A stretch of DNA of 64,000 bases from Candidatus Krumholzibacteriota bacterium (GTDB taxonomy: Bacteria > Krumholzibacteriota > Krumholzibacteriia > Krumholzibacteriales > Krumholzibacteriaceae): positions 1 through 64,000 of the forward strand of contig JAFGBF010000006.1 in the NCBI GenBank assembly GCA_016933255.1. Reading direction: 5' to 3'. The position numbers and the translations under genes are program-made. Each line of letters opens with the position of its first letter. Positions within the stretch are counted from its first letter, which is position 1. The notes beneath the pieces are model-generated. The model worked only from the letters and a program-made list of their open reading frames with translations, was not told where the DNA came from and did not search any database. This document shows, piece after piece, positions 33,835 to 43,183 of the stretch.

Positions 33835-35325
33835 ATGGGTGATGAAGAGTATGAAAAGGAGCTTCCTGGCTCCTGTGAAGGAGGAGGATATTCGATCTTC
33901 CTCGATGAAAAAGATATGTATGCCTTCATGGAGGAGGGAGATTTCTCCTCATCGCGCAATCTGGACCATTTTCTAAACGTCGAGACAAGTATCGAGAAAA
34001 GGCTGGTCGAAGGGAAAGGGTTTACGATACTCGCCATGTCGATGCCGGAAAGCAGGATCTCGAGAGATTTCTCCGTTCTTCAGATCGCTCATCTGCTGTC
34101 CAGGAACGGTAAAAAGGTGAATATAGTCGATTGCGATTTTTTTGACCCGGGGATGAACGGGCTGGTTCAGAATATCGAAGACCATGGATTCCTTGATCTG
34201 CTTCTTTATGGAAGCTCGCTCAAATCGGTCATGAAACCGACAGGGATAGATGGTGTCTACATCACCGGCGCTGGTTCTTTCCCCGTTTCAAGAACGATTC
34301 CGTTTGCTCTGAAGGAATTCGGCAAAGTGAATGAGTATCTCTCCAGTAACAGTGATGTGGTGATATACTGCTCCACCCTGTACACAGATGATAACAGCGT
34401 CAATCCCCTGCCGCAGTTTGTCGACAGTATTTTATTCTGCTGCAGTATCGATAAGATGGAAGAGGGTGAACTTCAAAAGATCCTGAAAGATATCGGCCCT
34501 GATCTCCCCCCGTCAGACCTGGTCTGTTTCTGTTCGGCAAAAGAATCGAGAGCGGCGATTTCCGGGGAAGAAACCAGGGATGATGATATCATGGATCTTG
34601 AACCTGAATCGGAGATACTCGATCATGATTCCGAAGATGATGATGTCAGGCCGGAATTCATCGAAAAAACAGAAGAGATAGATTCTGTCGGCAGAAAAGA
34701 AAAAAGATGGATAAGTTTTCCAAGGCTGGTGACGTTCGTAATCTCGGCTATGATAGTCATATTCATCGTATGGTGGGTCTCCATTGATAAATCGGTCCAG
34801 GAAAAGGAAGGTACGGACCGAATGTCGGAACTGATCCTGAAACAGCAGGATGCCAGAGATCTGGCTCAGAAAGATGATCTGCAGCAGGTTCAGGAGCAGA
34901 CAGGCGTAAGTCCGGCCGCCGGAGTAGAAGATCCGGGCTCTTCCGTGGAGGATGCGGCCAGACTGCCGTCAGGGGAGGCCGGCTCGCAGGCCGCCGATGA
35001 CCTCGATCTTCAGAAAGATCCTGGAGAGGGGTCTTCGGCCGTGAGGGATAGCGTGGAGCAGAAGACTCTGGCCCCGGAAGGCACTTGCTACTCGGTCCAT
35101 ATCGCTTCCTTTCTCGATATTCAGCGGGCAGGGACTGAAAGCGATTTCTTTGAGAAGAAAGATTATGACGTCAGGGTCGTGGAAGTCATGGTGAACGGGA
35201 AAAAATGGTACAGGGTGTTTATCGGTGAATATGAGACTCTGGAAGAAGCAGAGGCGATGAAAACAGAGCTTCTTTCCTTCAGAAGGATCAGGGAAGCAAG
35301 AGTATTGAATGTGAAATATGATTGA
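33835..35325 (+). CDS. SPOR-domain membrane protein with P-loop-less ParA/MinD-like domain
   Basis: A 496-residue protein with three parts. Residues about 60-240 resemble a ParA/MinD or tyrosine-kinase NTPase: LQIAHLLSRNGKKVNIVDCD followed by FFDPG matches the Walker A'-type strand. The position of the P-loop reads MSMPESRISRDFS, without GxxGxGKS/T, so nucleotide binding is unlikely. After an acidic linker comes one membrane helix (about 300-320), a Glu/Ala-rich linker, and a SPOR domain (about 420-495: CYSVHIASFLDIQRA, KWYRVFIGEYETLEEAE), which in other proteins binds denuded septal peptidoglycan. The topology is a cytoplasmic N-terminus and a periplasmic C-terminus. It lies between selA and smc; a role in division or chromosome positioning is an inference. 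Confidence 0.75.
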   Translation: MGDEEYEKELPGSCEGGGYSIFLDEKDMYAFMEEGDFSSSRNLDHFLNVETSIEKRLVEGKGFTILAMSMPESRISRDFSVLQIAHLLSRNGKKVNIVDCDFFDPGMNGLVQNIEDHGFLDLLLYGSSLKSVMKPTGIDGVYITGAGSFPVSRTIPFALKEFGKVNEYLSSNSDVVIYCSTLYTDDNSVNPLPQFVDSILFCCSIDKMEEGELQKILKDIGPDLPPSDLVCFCSAKESRAAISGEETRDDDIMDLEPESEILDHDSEDDDVRPEFIEKTEEIDSVGRKEKRWISFPRLVTFVISAMIVIFIVWWVSIDKSVQEKEGTDRMSELILKQQDARDLAQKDDLQQVQEQTGVSPAAGVEDPGSSVEDAARLPSGEAGSQAADDLDLQKDPGEGSSAVRDSVEQKTLAPEGTCYSVHIASFLDIQRAGTESDFFEKKDYDVRVVEVMVNGKKWYRVFIGEYETLEEAEAMKTELLSFRRIREARVLNVKYD

Positions 35326-35356
35326 GGGTCGTATGTAACACCACTCGCGGAGGTTG

Positions 35357-38300
35357 ATGAAGGTGAGTCTGAATAGACTTGAAATGTTTGGGTTTAAATC
35401 TTTTATGTCTCCAGTCTCTCTGGAGTTTAAAGGTGGGATCACAGCTATCCTTGGCCCGAACGGGTGCGGGAAGACCAATGTCGTCGATGCTGTACGATGG
35501 GTTCTCGGCGAGCAGAGCGCCCGTCAGCTTCGAAGCAGTAAGATGGAAAATGTCATCTTTAACGGGACTCAGCTGCAGAAGCCGACCGGGTTTGCAACGG
35601 TCACTATGACGATCAACAATGAAAAGGGGGTATTCCCTCTTGATTATTCAGAGATCACAATAAGCAGAAAGGTATATCGATCGGGAATAAGTGAATATTT
35701 CATCAACAAGACTCCCTGCAGATTAAAAGATGTCAGGGAGCTTTTTGCAGATACGGGAACAGGCAGCCATTCATACGCCGTGATAGAGCAGGAGATGGTC
35801 GAATACGTTCTTAACGACACGCATGGAGAGCGGCGGCTCATGTTTGAAGAAGCCTCGGGCATAGTAAAGTACAGGATGCGCAGGGAAGAGGCAAAAAGAA
35901 AACTTAAGCTTACCGACGCGGATCTGGTGCGTCTCGACGATATCCTCGATGAACTTGGCAAGAATGTGCGTTCACTCCGTTACCAGGTCGGGAAGACAAA
36001 ACGGTACAAAAAGATAAGTGAGAGGATCAGGGATTGGGGAATAATACTGCTGAAAAAGAACCTTTCGGGATATCTCGCCGAAAAGAGGGAAGCCGAATCG
36101 GAACTTGAATCGGCGAACGGGATGTCTGCTGAGGATAGCGATTCGCTGAGCAGATTCGAAAAGAAGGTCGAAGAGGAAAAATTCCTTCTCATTGAATATG
36201 AAAAAAGAAATTCTGAACTCCAGAACAGCCGATATGAAATAAGAAGAAAGATCCAGGGATCCGAAGAAAAGGTCATCCAGTATACCGAGCGAAAAGGAGA
36301 GGCCGAAAGGAAGATAGAAAGAGCTCTAAGAGAGATCGAAGAAGCGAAGTCGAGGATGGAAAGGATCGTTGAGAGGATCTCGGGAGTAAACACTGAACTG
36401 AAAGAGACATCAGAAAATGCCAGGGAGGAAGAAGACGCCATACGAGGCCTTGGAGGGAGGTTTGAGGAAATATCCGTAAGGATCGAAAGGGTCAAGAATG
36501 AACTTATCGACCTGAAACAGACGCAGCTTGATTTTCTGCAGGATCAGGTAAGGGTCCAGAGCAGTCAGGAACATTATGATGCTATCCTCAAAGAGCTTGA
36601 CTTGAGATCGAATGAGATGCGTGAAAGGATTACGGGACTCGAAGCGCAGATATCAGATCTCGCCTCTTCGATGGAGGAAAAGGATCTGCAGTTCCGCGAT
36701 TGCAGAACTACTCTGGCCGGTCTGGAAAAAGAACGCAGCAGTGCGTATGAAACTATGCAGGCCGTCGACAGGAGCCTGCCGGAGAGAGAATCAAAACTCT
36801 CAGAAAAGAAGACAGAACTCGCCAAATTGATCAGCAGACATGAGTTGTATTCGAGGATGAAGGAAGATTTCGAGGGATTCCCCGGCGGGGCAAGGTATCT
36901 TCTGAAAAAAGGGGATACGCGGGTCAAGGGCCCTCTGGCAGAGATGCTCAAAGTCGAAGAAAAATATAAAGGGGCTATCGAAGCGGTCCTTGGAGGGCTG
37001 AGCGACGGAGTGGTAGTCGATGATCTTTCAGGAGCCATGGAGTTGATATCCGAGATCTCGGACAGCAGGCTCGGAAGCGTAAGGTTTTTTGTTGAAAAGA
37101 CCGAGAAAGGCGAAAATCCGTATTCTCCGGAGGATCATCCTGGATCGATCGGGAGACTCAGCTCTTTTGTAGATGTTCCTGGATCGAGAAGAGGCATGAT
37201 CGAAGATCTTCTCGGCAAAACGATCCTTTTCGAGGATCCGTGGAAAGCTCTGGAGTTTGTAAATTCCGACAAGGGGCGTCTCTTCGATGCTGTCACTCTC
37301 TCCGGGGTCTATTTCTGCAGGGGAAAAGGTATCTATTATTCAGGCAATTCTACGGAAGAGATCTCGCTTCTTGGCCGCTCCGGAGAAATAGAAAAACTGC
37401 AGAGCAGCATGGAAGATCTTAAAGAAGTTATCACTGGTGAGGAATCTGAATGTGATAGAGAGAGGAAAGAAAAAGAAAGACTGAGAACTCTGCTTATCGA
37501 GATAGACGCGAAGATCGGCAGCACGAGGATCGATCTTGCCGGAAACCAGGAAGTGTTTCAGAAGGTGGAGCGCGATTTTATCATGAGCAAGGAGAAGTGC
37601 TCTCTCCTGATGAAGTCGCTCGATGAGATCGAGAGCTCAAGAGTCGAGACTATTGCAAAACTTGAGGAGTTGAAGTTGTCCATAGCGATGCGTCAGGATT
37701 CAGGCGAGGTCTCCGATACGGTGAAGCTCGAATCTGAGCTTGCGATGCTGACAGGGCGGAGAAACGAACTGGAAGCAGTTCTTACAGAAAGAAAGGTAAG
37801 GCTGGCATCGCTGCAGGGAAATATGGACAAGCACAAGGAAGAGATCCGAGGACTCAGCGAGATGGAAAAACAGTTCAGCAGTATCATGCAGCAGAGAAGC
37901 GAGGAGATCAGTTCCTCGAAAAAGGAAATAGCCATACTGGAAAAAGAGGTGGAAGAGGAACGCAGGATCGTGACCGGTTTCCTTGAAGGGGAAAGCGCAT
38001 TCCAGAAAGATATAGATGAGCTTCGCGGGATAGTCGATGAAAAACGCGAGGGAATAACCCGGATGGAACTCGATTTGAAATCCCGTCAGGAGGAAAGAGA
38101 GAAGATATTTTCGAGGATCAACGAAGTAAGGATCAAATTGTCTTCAATAGATACGCGGATGAAAGATCTTGTAGAAAGGGGCATCGAGATATACAAGGAA
38201 GACCTTGGATCGTATCTCGAGGGGAAGGAGACTGTCCTTACTGAAGAAGAAAAGAAGATCACGCAGGAAATGCTCGAGAAGCAGAAAAGAAACCTGGAAA

Positions 38301-38968
38301 GTATAGGGCCCGTAAACCTCGCGGCGATCGAAGAATATGAAGAAAAGAAAAACAGGATGGACTTTCTTCTTTCGCAGAAGGAAGACCTCGACAAGGCGAA
38401 AGAAGAGCTGCAGGAGGCTATAAGCCGGATCAACAAAAGGGCCAGAAAACTCTTTGTCGAGACTTTCGATGTCGTTAAAAAATATTTCAGCGAGATCTTC
38501 ACCGTTCTCTTTGAAGGCGGCGAAGCTTCCCTTACGCTCGAAGAAGGTTCTGATCCCCTGGAAGGAGATATCGTGATCTCTGCCAGGCCCAAGGGTAAGA
38601 GGTTTCAGGATATTTCACTCCTGTCCGGGGGCGAGCGAGCGCTGACAGCGATGGCGCTGCTCTTTGCCTTGTACAAGGCAAAGCCTTCACCTTTCTGCAT
38701 ATTCGATGAGGTAGATGCTCCTCTCGACGATGCGAATATTCAGAGATTCGTCAGGATGCTTACGAAATTCTCGGAAGACACGCAATTCATTATTATCACT
38801 CATAATAAACGTACGATGGAAGCCGCTGACAGACTGTTCGGAGTGACGATGGAACAAAAAGGGATTTCAAAGATCGTCTCTGTCGATCTGACCGAAGTCG
38901 AATCTGTGCTTCAGAACAGGGCAGCTCCCGAGGGAGCGATGGCCGAAGCACATGTCTCTTCCAACTAG
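35357..38968 (+). CDS. smc: Chromosome segregation protein SMC
   Basis: A condensin ATPase that compacts and separates chromosomes. It has 1203 residues: Walker A GPNGCGKTN (about 33-41), a long coiled coil, a hinge domain (about 515-640, with GPLAEMLKVEEKYKGAIEAV), a second coiled coil, the ABC signature LSGGERALTAMALL and Walker B FCIFDEVDAPLDDANIQ near the C-terminus. Start choice: ATG 35357 is only three bases after CGGAGG; GTG 35363, nine bases after, would remove two residues. ftsY follows 15 bases downstream, a common pairing. No scpA or scpB gene lies in the window. Confidence 0.97.
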   Translation: MKVSLNRLEMFGFKSFMSPVSLEFKGGITAILGPNGCGKTNVVDAVRWVLGEQSARQLRSSKMENVIFNGTQLQKPTGFATVTMTINNEKGVFPLDYSEITISRKVYRSGISEYFINKTPCRLKDVRELFADTGTGSHSYAVIEQEMVEYVLNDTHGERRLMFEEASGIVKYRMRREEAKRKLKLTDADLVRLDDILDELGKNVRSLRYQVGKTKRYKKISERIRDWGIILLKKNLSGYLAEKREAESELESANGMSAEDSDSLSRFEKKVEEEKFLLIEYEKRNSELQNSRYEIRRKIQGSEEKVIQYTERKGEAERKIERALREIEEAKSRMERIVERISGVNTELKETSENAREEEDAIRGLGGRFEEISVRIERVKNELIDLKQTQLDFLQDQVRVQSSQEHYDAILKELDLRSNEMRERITGLEAQISDLASSMEEKDLQFRDCRTTLAGLEKERSSAYETMQAVDRSLPERESKLSEKKTELAKLISRHELYSRMKEDFEGFPGGARYLLKKGDTRVKGPLAEMLKVEEKYKGAIEAVLGGLSDGVVVDDLSGAMELISEISDSRLGSVRFFVEKTEKGENPYSPEDHPGSIGRLSSFVDVPGSRRGMIEDLLGKTILFEDPWKALEFVNSDKGRLFDAVTLSGVYFCRGKGIYYSGNSTEEISLLGRSGEIEKLQSSMEDLKEVITGEESECDRERKEKERLRTLLIEIDAKIGSTRIDLAGNQEVFQKVERDFIMSKEKCSLLMKSLDEIESSRVETIAKLEELKLSIAMRQDSGEVSDTVKLESELAMLTGRRNELEAVLTERKVRLASLQGNMDKHKEEIRGLSEMEKQFSSIMQQRSEEISSSKKEIAILEKEVEEERRIVTGFLEGESAFQKDIDELRGIVDEKREGITRMELDLKSRQEEREKIFSRINEVRIKLSSIDTRMKDLVERGIEIYKEDLGSYLEGKETVLTEEEKKITQEMLEKQKRNLESIGPVNLAAIEEYEEKKNRMDFLLSQKEDLDKAKEELQEAISRINKRARKLFVETFDVVKKYFSEIFTVLFEGGEASLTLEEGSDPLEGDIVISARPKGKRFQDISLLSGGERALTAMALLFALYKAKPSPFCIFDEVDAPLDDANIQRFVRMLTKFSEDTQFIIITHNKRTMEAADRLFGVTMEQKGISKIVSVDLTEVESVLQNRAAPEGAMAEAHVSSN

Positions 38969-38983
38969 GAAAGAAATCAGCCG

Positions 38984-39880
38984 ATGAACAGGATCGTCCG
39001 AGGACTTGGCAAGACGAAGGCACGCCTTATTGCGCCCCTGCGCAATATTTTTTCATCCGGAAAACTGAGTCAGGATACAATAGAAGAACTTGAGGATCTG
39101 CTTTTTTCGGCTGATCTGGGAGTAGAAGCGACCGATAGGATAATCGAAAAAGTAAGAGAAAAACAGGGGGCGCCGCATGAGGCATCCGTGGATTTTCTCG
39201 CGATCGTAAAAGAGGAATTGATCTCTGTGATCGAGGAGGTCCCCCAATATCTGGTGCCGGACGGATCCCCAAGGGTGATAGTCGTGATCGGAGTCAATGG
39301 AGTAGGAAAGACCTCTACTATAGGCAAGCTGACGAGCCGTTTTAAAGCTGAAGGGAAGAAGGTCCTGCTTGCTGCCTGTGATACGTTCAGAGCCGCGGCT
39401 ATAGAGCAGCTCGAGCTATGGGCGCAGAAGACGAAGACCCCTGTCGTCAGGCAGAAGATGGGATCTGATCCGGCGGCGGTCGCCTTTGATGCCGTGTACT
39501 CCGCGACCGCAAGGGGGATAGATACTGTCATCATCGATACGGCCGGAAGGCTCCACACAAAGTCAAATCTGATGGAAGAACTCGGAAAGATATTTCGGGT
39601 ACTCAAGGTAAAGATGCCTGATGCGTCGGTCGAAGGATGGCTTGTCCTTGATGCCAACGCCGGTCAGAACAGCATTCGACAGGCGGAAGTGTTTGTCGAT
39701 GCGCTTCCGGTCACAGGACTGGTGCTCACTAAACTCGACAGTACGGCCAAGGGGGGAGCGATTATCCCGATACAGAAAAACCTTCGGATCCCTGTGTTGT
39801 ATGTTGGCGTCGGCGAAGGTGAGGATGATCTCGAGCCTTTCGACAGCCACGCGTTCGTCAGCGCTTTACTGAGCGATTAG
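38984..39880 (+). CDS. ftsY: Signal recognition particle receptor FtsY
   Basis: SRP receptor GTPase that docks the SRP-ribosome complex at the membrane; its RNA partner is encoded at 276-541. The 298-residue NG-domain form lacks the long acidic N-terminal A domain of E. coli FtsY. G1 is GVNGVGKTST, then DTFRAAAIEQL, DTAGRLHTKSNLMEEL and TKLDSTAKGGA. The ending GEGEDDLEPFDSHAFVSALL is typical. It is 15 bases from smc. Confidence 0.97.
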   Translation: MNRIVRGLGKTKARLIAPLRNIFSSGKLSQDTIEELEDLLFSADLGVEATDRIIEKVREKQGAPHEASVDFLAIVKEELISVIEEVPQYLVPDGSPRVIVVIGVNGVGKTSTIGKLTSRFKAEGKKVLLAACDTFRAAAIEQLELWAQKTKTPVVRQKMGSDPAAVAFDAVYSATARGIDTVIIDTAGRLHTKSNLMEELGKIFRVLKVKMPDASVEGWLVLDANAGQNSIRQAEVFVDALPVTGLVLTKLDSTAKGGAIIPIQKNLRIPVLYVGVGEGEDDLEPFDSHAFVSALLSD

Positions 39881-39914
39881 TCTGCAGAGCCGGCTGGTCA
39901 TGGTTTTTACTTGC

Positions 39915-39942
39915 TTGACAGGCAGAGATTATTTCCTATAAT
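39915..39942 (+). promoter_or_regulatory. Consensus sigma70 promoter of the riboflavin operon
   Basis: TTGACA (39915-39920) and TATAAT (39937-39942) both match consensus exactly, with a 16-base spacer. They lie about 30 bases before the FMN riboswitch. Confidence 0.85.
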
Positions 39943-39971
39943 TGTGGTACGGGTATTCTGATACCTCAAAG

Positions 39972-40087
39972 ACCTTCGGGGCGGGGTGAGATTCCCCACC
40001 GGCGGTGAAAGTCCGCGAATGGGCCGAAAGGCCCACTGATTCGGTGAAATTCCGAAACCGACAGTCATAGTCTGGATGGGAGAAGGT
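39972..40087 (+). promoter_or_regulatory. FMN riboswitch (RFN element)
   Basis: The conserved RFN sequence is easily read: CTTCGGGGCGGGGTGAGATT, CCCCACCGGCGGTGAAAGTC, then a GGGCCGAAAGGCCC stem-loop, then TTCGGTGAAATTCCGAAACC and GACAGTCATAGTCTGGATGG. P1 forms between ACCTTC (39972-39977) and GAAGGT (40082-40087). It binds flavin mononucleotide and switches off the downstream ribD operon when riboflavin is plentiful. Confidence 0.95.
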
Positions 40088-40098
40088 TAAAGGGATCT

Positions 40099-40146
40099 GT
40101 GCCTCTGTATCGGTCGAGGTACGGGCCTGTCCTCTTCTCTTTGTTT
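40099..40146 (+). terminator. Possible riboswitch expression platform with competing hairpins
   Basis: GTGCCTC (40099-40105) can pair with GAGGTAC (40116-40122). GAGGTAC can instead pair, with one bulge, with GTCCTC (40129-40134), after which comes a pyrimidine-rich run with several Ts (40135-40146). The two hairpins exclude each other. The second one has terminator-like features but a poor T-tract, so this is a visual inference without energy calculation. Confidence 0.4.
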
Positions 40147-40179
40147 CCCCGCGCAATATTTATAGGGAGCCTGATTGAT

Positions 40180-41301
40180 TTGCTCGAAGAAGATGCCTAT
40201 ATATCGAGGGCGCTTGATCTTGCCAGGAAGGGTACAGGCAGGACATTTCCGAATCCTCTTGTCGGTGCGGTGATCGTCTCTGACGGCCGGATCGCCGGAG
40301 AGGGGTATCACGCCAGGGCTGGCGGTCCCCATGCCGAAGTCGAAGCGATAATCAGCGCCGGGGAAAAGACGGCAGGAAGCACTCTGTATCTGAACCTCGA
40401 ACCCTGCTGCCACTACGGGAAAACTCCCCCCTGTACGGATGCGATCCTTGATGCCGGAATAGCAAAAATAGTGTGCAGCATATATGACCCCGATCAAAGA
40501 GTCAGAGGAAAAGGGATCGAGACCCTTCGAAAAAATGGAATAACAGTAGAGATGGGTGCCAGGGCTGAAGAAGCGCTGGAGCTTAATCTTCCATATATAC
40601 ATAAGGCGATTACTGGAAATCCCTTTATAGTCCTGAAACTCGCCTTGTCTCTAGATGGCAGGCTGACGGTGCCGGGGAGCAGATATCTATCTTCCGAACG
40701 ATCGAGAAGTGAAGTTCATCGATTGAGATCCGTTATGGAGGCTGTCGCTACGGGAACGGGGACTTTTGATGAGGATGATCCGATCTTCGACAGGAGGATG
40801 TTCGACGAATCTCTGCCGGCTCCCGATCGGATCCTTTTCGATTCACGGCTGTCATTTCCGACCGGACATCGCTGGACCGATACACCGGACCGCCTTACAG
40901 TCTTCTGTCTTGCAGGGGCTGATAAGAATAAGCGCTCAGAGCTTTCCCGCATGGGAGTCGAAGTCGTGGAACTTCCAGGGAAAAACGGGAGAATAGACCT
41001 GGGGGCCTGGATCGATCATATCTCTTCAAAACCTGTCACTTCTGTCCTCGTCGAGGGTGGCGGAAAGATTGCGACATCGATGATGAGAGAGGGGATTGTC
41101 GACAGGTTGATCCTTTTTCATGCTCCGCTGCTGTCGGGTGACGGTGGAGTCAAGTGGTATCAGGAGAGCGGTCCGCCGGGATGGTTCAGGAGGGGAGACC
41201 TGAAACTGACAAGAGTAGAAAAGATAGACGATGATATTATGGCTGTCTATGACAGAAAAGAACTCGGTCGGTATCTGGAATTTGTAAAGGGAACGGAGTG
41301 A
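40180..41301 (+). CDS. ribD: Bifunctional pyrimidine deaminase/reductase
   Basis: Catalyses the deamination and reduction steps of riboflavin synthesis. The protein of about 373 residues has an N-terminal zinc deaminase domain (GGPHAEVEAI and PCCHYGKTPPC, about 50-85) and a C-terminal NADPH reductase domain (from about 145: FIVLKLALSLDGRL, ending with GGGKIATSMMREGIVDRL). TTG 40180 is chosen because GGGAG lies ten bases upstream and the homologous N-terminus DAYISRALDLARKG begins just after; upstream in-frame ATG 40099 lies inside the leader. It is regulated by the FMN riboswitch. Confidence 0.94.
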   Translation: MLEEDAYISRALDLARKGTGRTFPNPLVGAVIVSDGRIAGEGYHARAGGPHAEVEAIISAGEKTAGSTLYLNLEPCCHYGKTPPCTDAILDAGIAKIVCSIYDPDQRVRGKGIETLRKNGITVEMGARAEEALELNLPYIHKAITGNPFIVLKLALSLDGRLTVPGSRYLSSERSRSEVHRLRSVMEAVATGTGTFDEDDPIFDRRMFDESLPAPDRILFDSRLSFPTGHRWTDTPDRLTVFCLAGADKNKRSELSRMGVEVVELPGKNGRIDLGAWIDHISSKPVTSVLVEGGGKIATSMMREGIVDRLILFHAPLLSGDGGVKWYQESGPPGWFRRGDLKLTRVEKIDDDIMAVYDRKELGRYLEFVKGTE

Positions 41302-41304
41302 CAG

Positions 41305-41883
41305 ATGTTTACCGGTCTTGTCGAAACCAGAGGAAAAGTCGTTTCACAGCGGCGAAGCTCAAGCGGTTCGCGTATAAGTATCTCATCGGAACTTGAAGGT
41401 CTCGAAATCGGAGAGAGCATAGCTGTCAATGGAGTCTGCCAGACAGTCGTTACGACGAGCGGCAGCAGGTTCTCCTGCGATATACTTTCCGAGACGCTGC
41501 GCGTAACCAATCTTGGGGATCTTAAAACGGGCTGTGCTGTAAATCTTGAGAGAGCGCTCCTTCCCGACAGCAGGATCGGCGGTCATATAGTCAATGGACA
41601 TATTGATGGGACGGGGAAGGTGAAAAAGATCATCAGGAGCCCGTTGAGTATAGAAATATCCGTCGATCCGGAGATCGCCCGGTACCTGGTATCTAAAGGC
41701 TCTGTCGCGGTAGACGGAGTCAGCCTTACGATAGGGCCTGATCCAGGGAAATCAGGATTCAAGGTTTTTGTTATCCCTCATACCTGGGAAAATACCACTT
41801 TAAGCGCGATCTCACCAGGCAGCAGAGTCAATATCGAAGTCGATATCCTGGCCAAATATTTATATAAATTCTCCGGAAGATGA
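41305..41883 (+). CDS. ribE: Riboflavin synthase, alpha chain
   Basis: Dismutates two lumazine molecules into riboflavin and a pyrimidine. It has 192 residues with two lumazine-binding repeats: MFTGLVETRGKV and NGVCQTVVT in repeat 1; GGHIVNGHIDGTGKV and VAVDGVSLTIG in repeat 2. A purine-rich GGAACGGAGTGACAG segment spans the stop of ribD and start of ribE, so translation is coupled (three-base gap). Confidence 0.95.
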   Translation: MFTGLVETRGKVVSQRRSSSGSRISISSELEGLEIGESIAVNGVCQTVVTTSGSRFSCDILSETLRVTNLGDLKTGCAVNLERALLPDSRIGGHIVNGHIDGTGKVKKIIRSPLSIEISVDPEIARYLVSKGSVAVDGVSLTIGPDPGKSGFKVFVIPHTWENTTLSAISPGSRVNIEVDILAKYLYKFSGR

Positions 41884-41925
41884 AATTTTGTCATGAAAAG
41901 AACGTGGAATAAGAGGTGAGACCAG

Positions 41926-43158
41926 GTGAGTGGATTCAGTTCGATCGAAGACGCGCTTGAGGATATCCGCAATGGAAAGATGGTTATTGTAGTCGATGAC
42001 GAAGGCCGCGAGAACGAAGGCGATATCATAATGGCCGCCGAAAAAGTAGACGCGGAAAAAGTAAACTTCATCGCCAAGCATGCCCGGGGACTGATTTGTG
42101 TCGCGCTGCTCGGAAATCGGCTGAACGAACTTCGTCTCGGCATGATGGTCCAGGAGAATACGGCAAGGATGAATACTCCCTTTACTGTATCTGTCGATGC
42201 GGTCCATGGTACCACGACGGGGATATCTGCATTTGACAGAGCGATCACCATCAGGGCTCTGATAGATCCTGAGACCCGCCCGGAGGATCTTGCAAGGCCG
42301 GGGCATATTTTCCCCCTTCGAGCCGTGGACAGCGGAGTCCTGCGCAGGGCGGGCCATACCGAAGCTGCTGTCGATCTGACCAGGCTGGCCGGTCTGAAAG
42401 CAGGCGGTATTCTCTGTGAAATAATGGCCGAAGATGGAAGTATGGCACAGGGGCCTGAACTAAAACTGTTTTCTGAAAAGTACAACCTGCGTATGATCAC
42501 GATCTGTGACCTGATAGAATACAGAAGCAAAAAAGAAAAACTGGTCAAGCGTATCGCAGATGCGAGCCTGCCTACCAGGTATGGAGAATTCAGGCTGATA
42601 GCATACAGAGGGATAATTGACGGATCGGAATCTGTAGCGCTTGTAATGGGAGAACCGTGGAAGCAGGAAAAGGCGCTGGTGCGCGTTCATTCACAATGCC
42701 TCACCGGGGATGTCTTTCATTCACTGAGGTGCGATTGTGGAAATCAGCTTGATGCCGCGATGCAGAAGATCGCAGAGCGGGGCAGCGGGGTTCTTTTGTA
42801 TATACAGCAGGAGGGCCGCGGAATAGGCCTTGTAAACAAAGTAAGGGCGTATGAACTTCAGGACAAGGGCAGAGATACCGTAGAAGCAAACGAGGAACTT
42901 GGTTTTCCAGCCGACCTCAGGGATTATGGAACGGGGGCGCAGATCCTGGCCGATCTTGGTCTGCACAAAATCCGGCTGCTGACAAATAATCCAAAGAAGA
43001 TCATAGGACTGAGGGCTTACGGTCTCGAGGTCGTAGAGAGAGTGCCGATCGAGACGACGCCAAACAAAAAGAATTACAAGTATCTGTCTACCAAGAGAGA
43101 CAAGCTTGGGCACCTTTTCGGCGACCTGACAGATGAAGCCAAAACGGTGGATCGTTAG
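41926..43158 (+). CDS. ribBA: 3,4-dihydroxy-2-butanone 4-phosphate synthase / GTP cyclohydrolase II
   Basis: Fusion enzyme with two riboflavin functions. The N-terminal RibB part (about 1-205) shows [18 protein letters not shown] and [10 protein letters not shown] and makes dihydroxybutanone phosphate. The C-terminal RibA part (about 210-405) shows [18 protein letters not shown] with zinc cysteines, [14 protein letters not shown] and [12 protein letters not shown], and opens GTP. It has 410 residues, the usual length. GTG 41926 follows an AGGTGAGACCAGG purine stretch. ribH follows 25 bases later. Confidence 0.96.
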   Translation: MSGFSSIEDALEDIRNGKMVIVVDDEGRENEGDIIMAAEKVDAEKVNFIAKHARGLICVALLGNRLNELRLGMMVQENTARMNTPFTVSVDAVHGTTTGISAFDRAITIRALIDPETRPEDLARPGHIFPLRAVDSGVLRRAGHTEAAVDLTRLAGLKAGGILCEIMAEDGSMAQGPELKLFSEKYNLRMITICDLIEYRSKKEKLVKRIADASLPTRYGEFRLIAYRGIIDGSESVALVMGEPWKQEKALVRVHSQCLTGDVFHSLRCDCGNQLDAAMQKIAERGSGVLLYIQQEGRGIGLVNKVRAYELQDKGRDTVEANEELGFPADLRDYGTGAQILADLGLHKIRLLTNNPKKIIGLRAYGLEVVERVPIETTPNKKNYKYLSTKRDKLGHLFGDLTDEAKTVDR

Positions 43159-43183
43159 TCTAATATCTCAGAAAGGAGAGATC

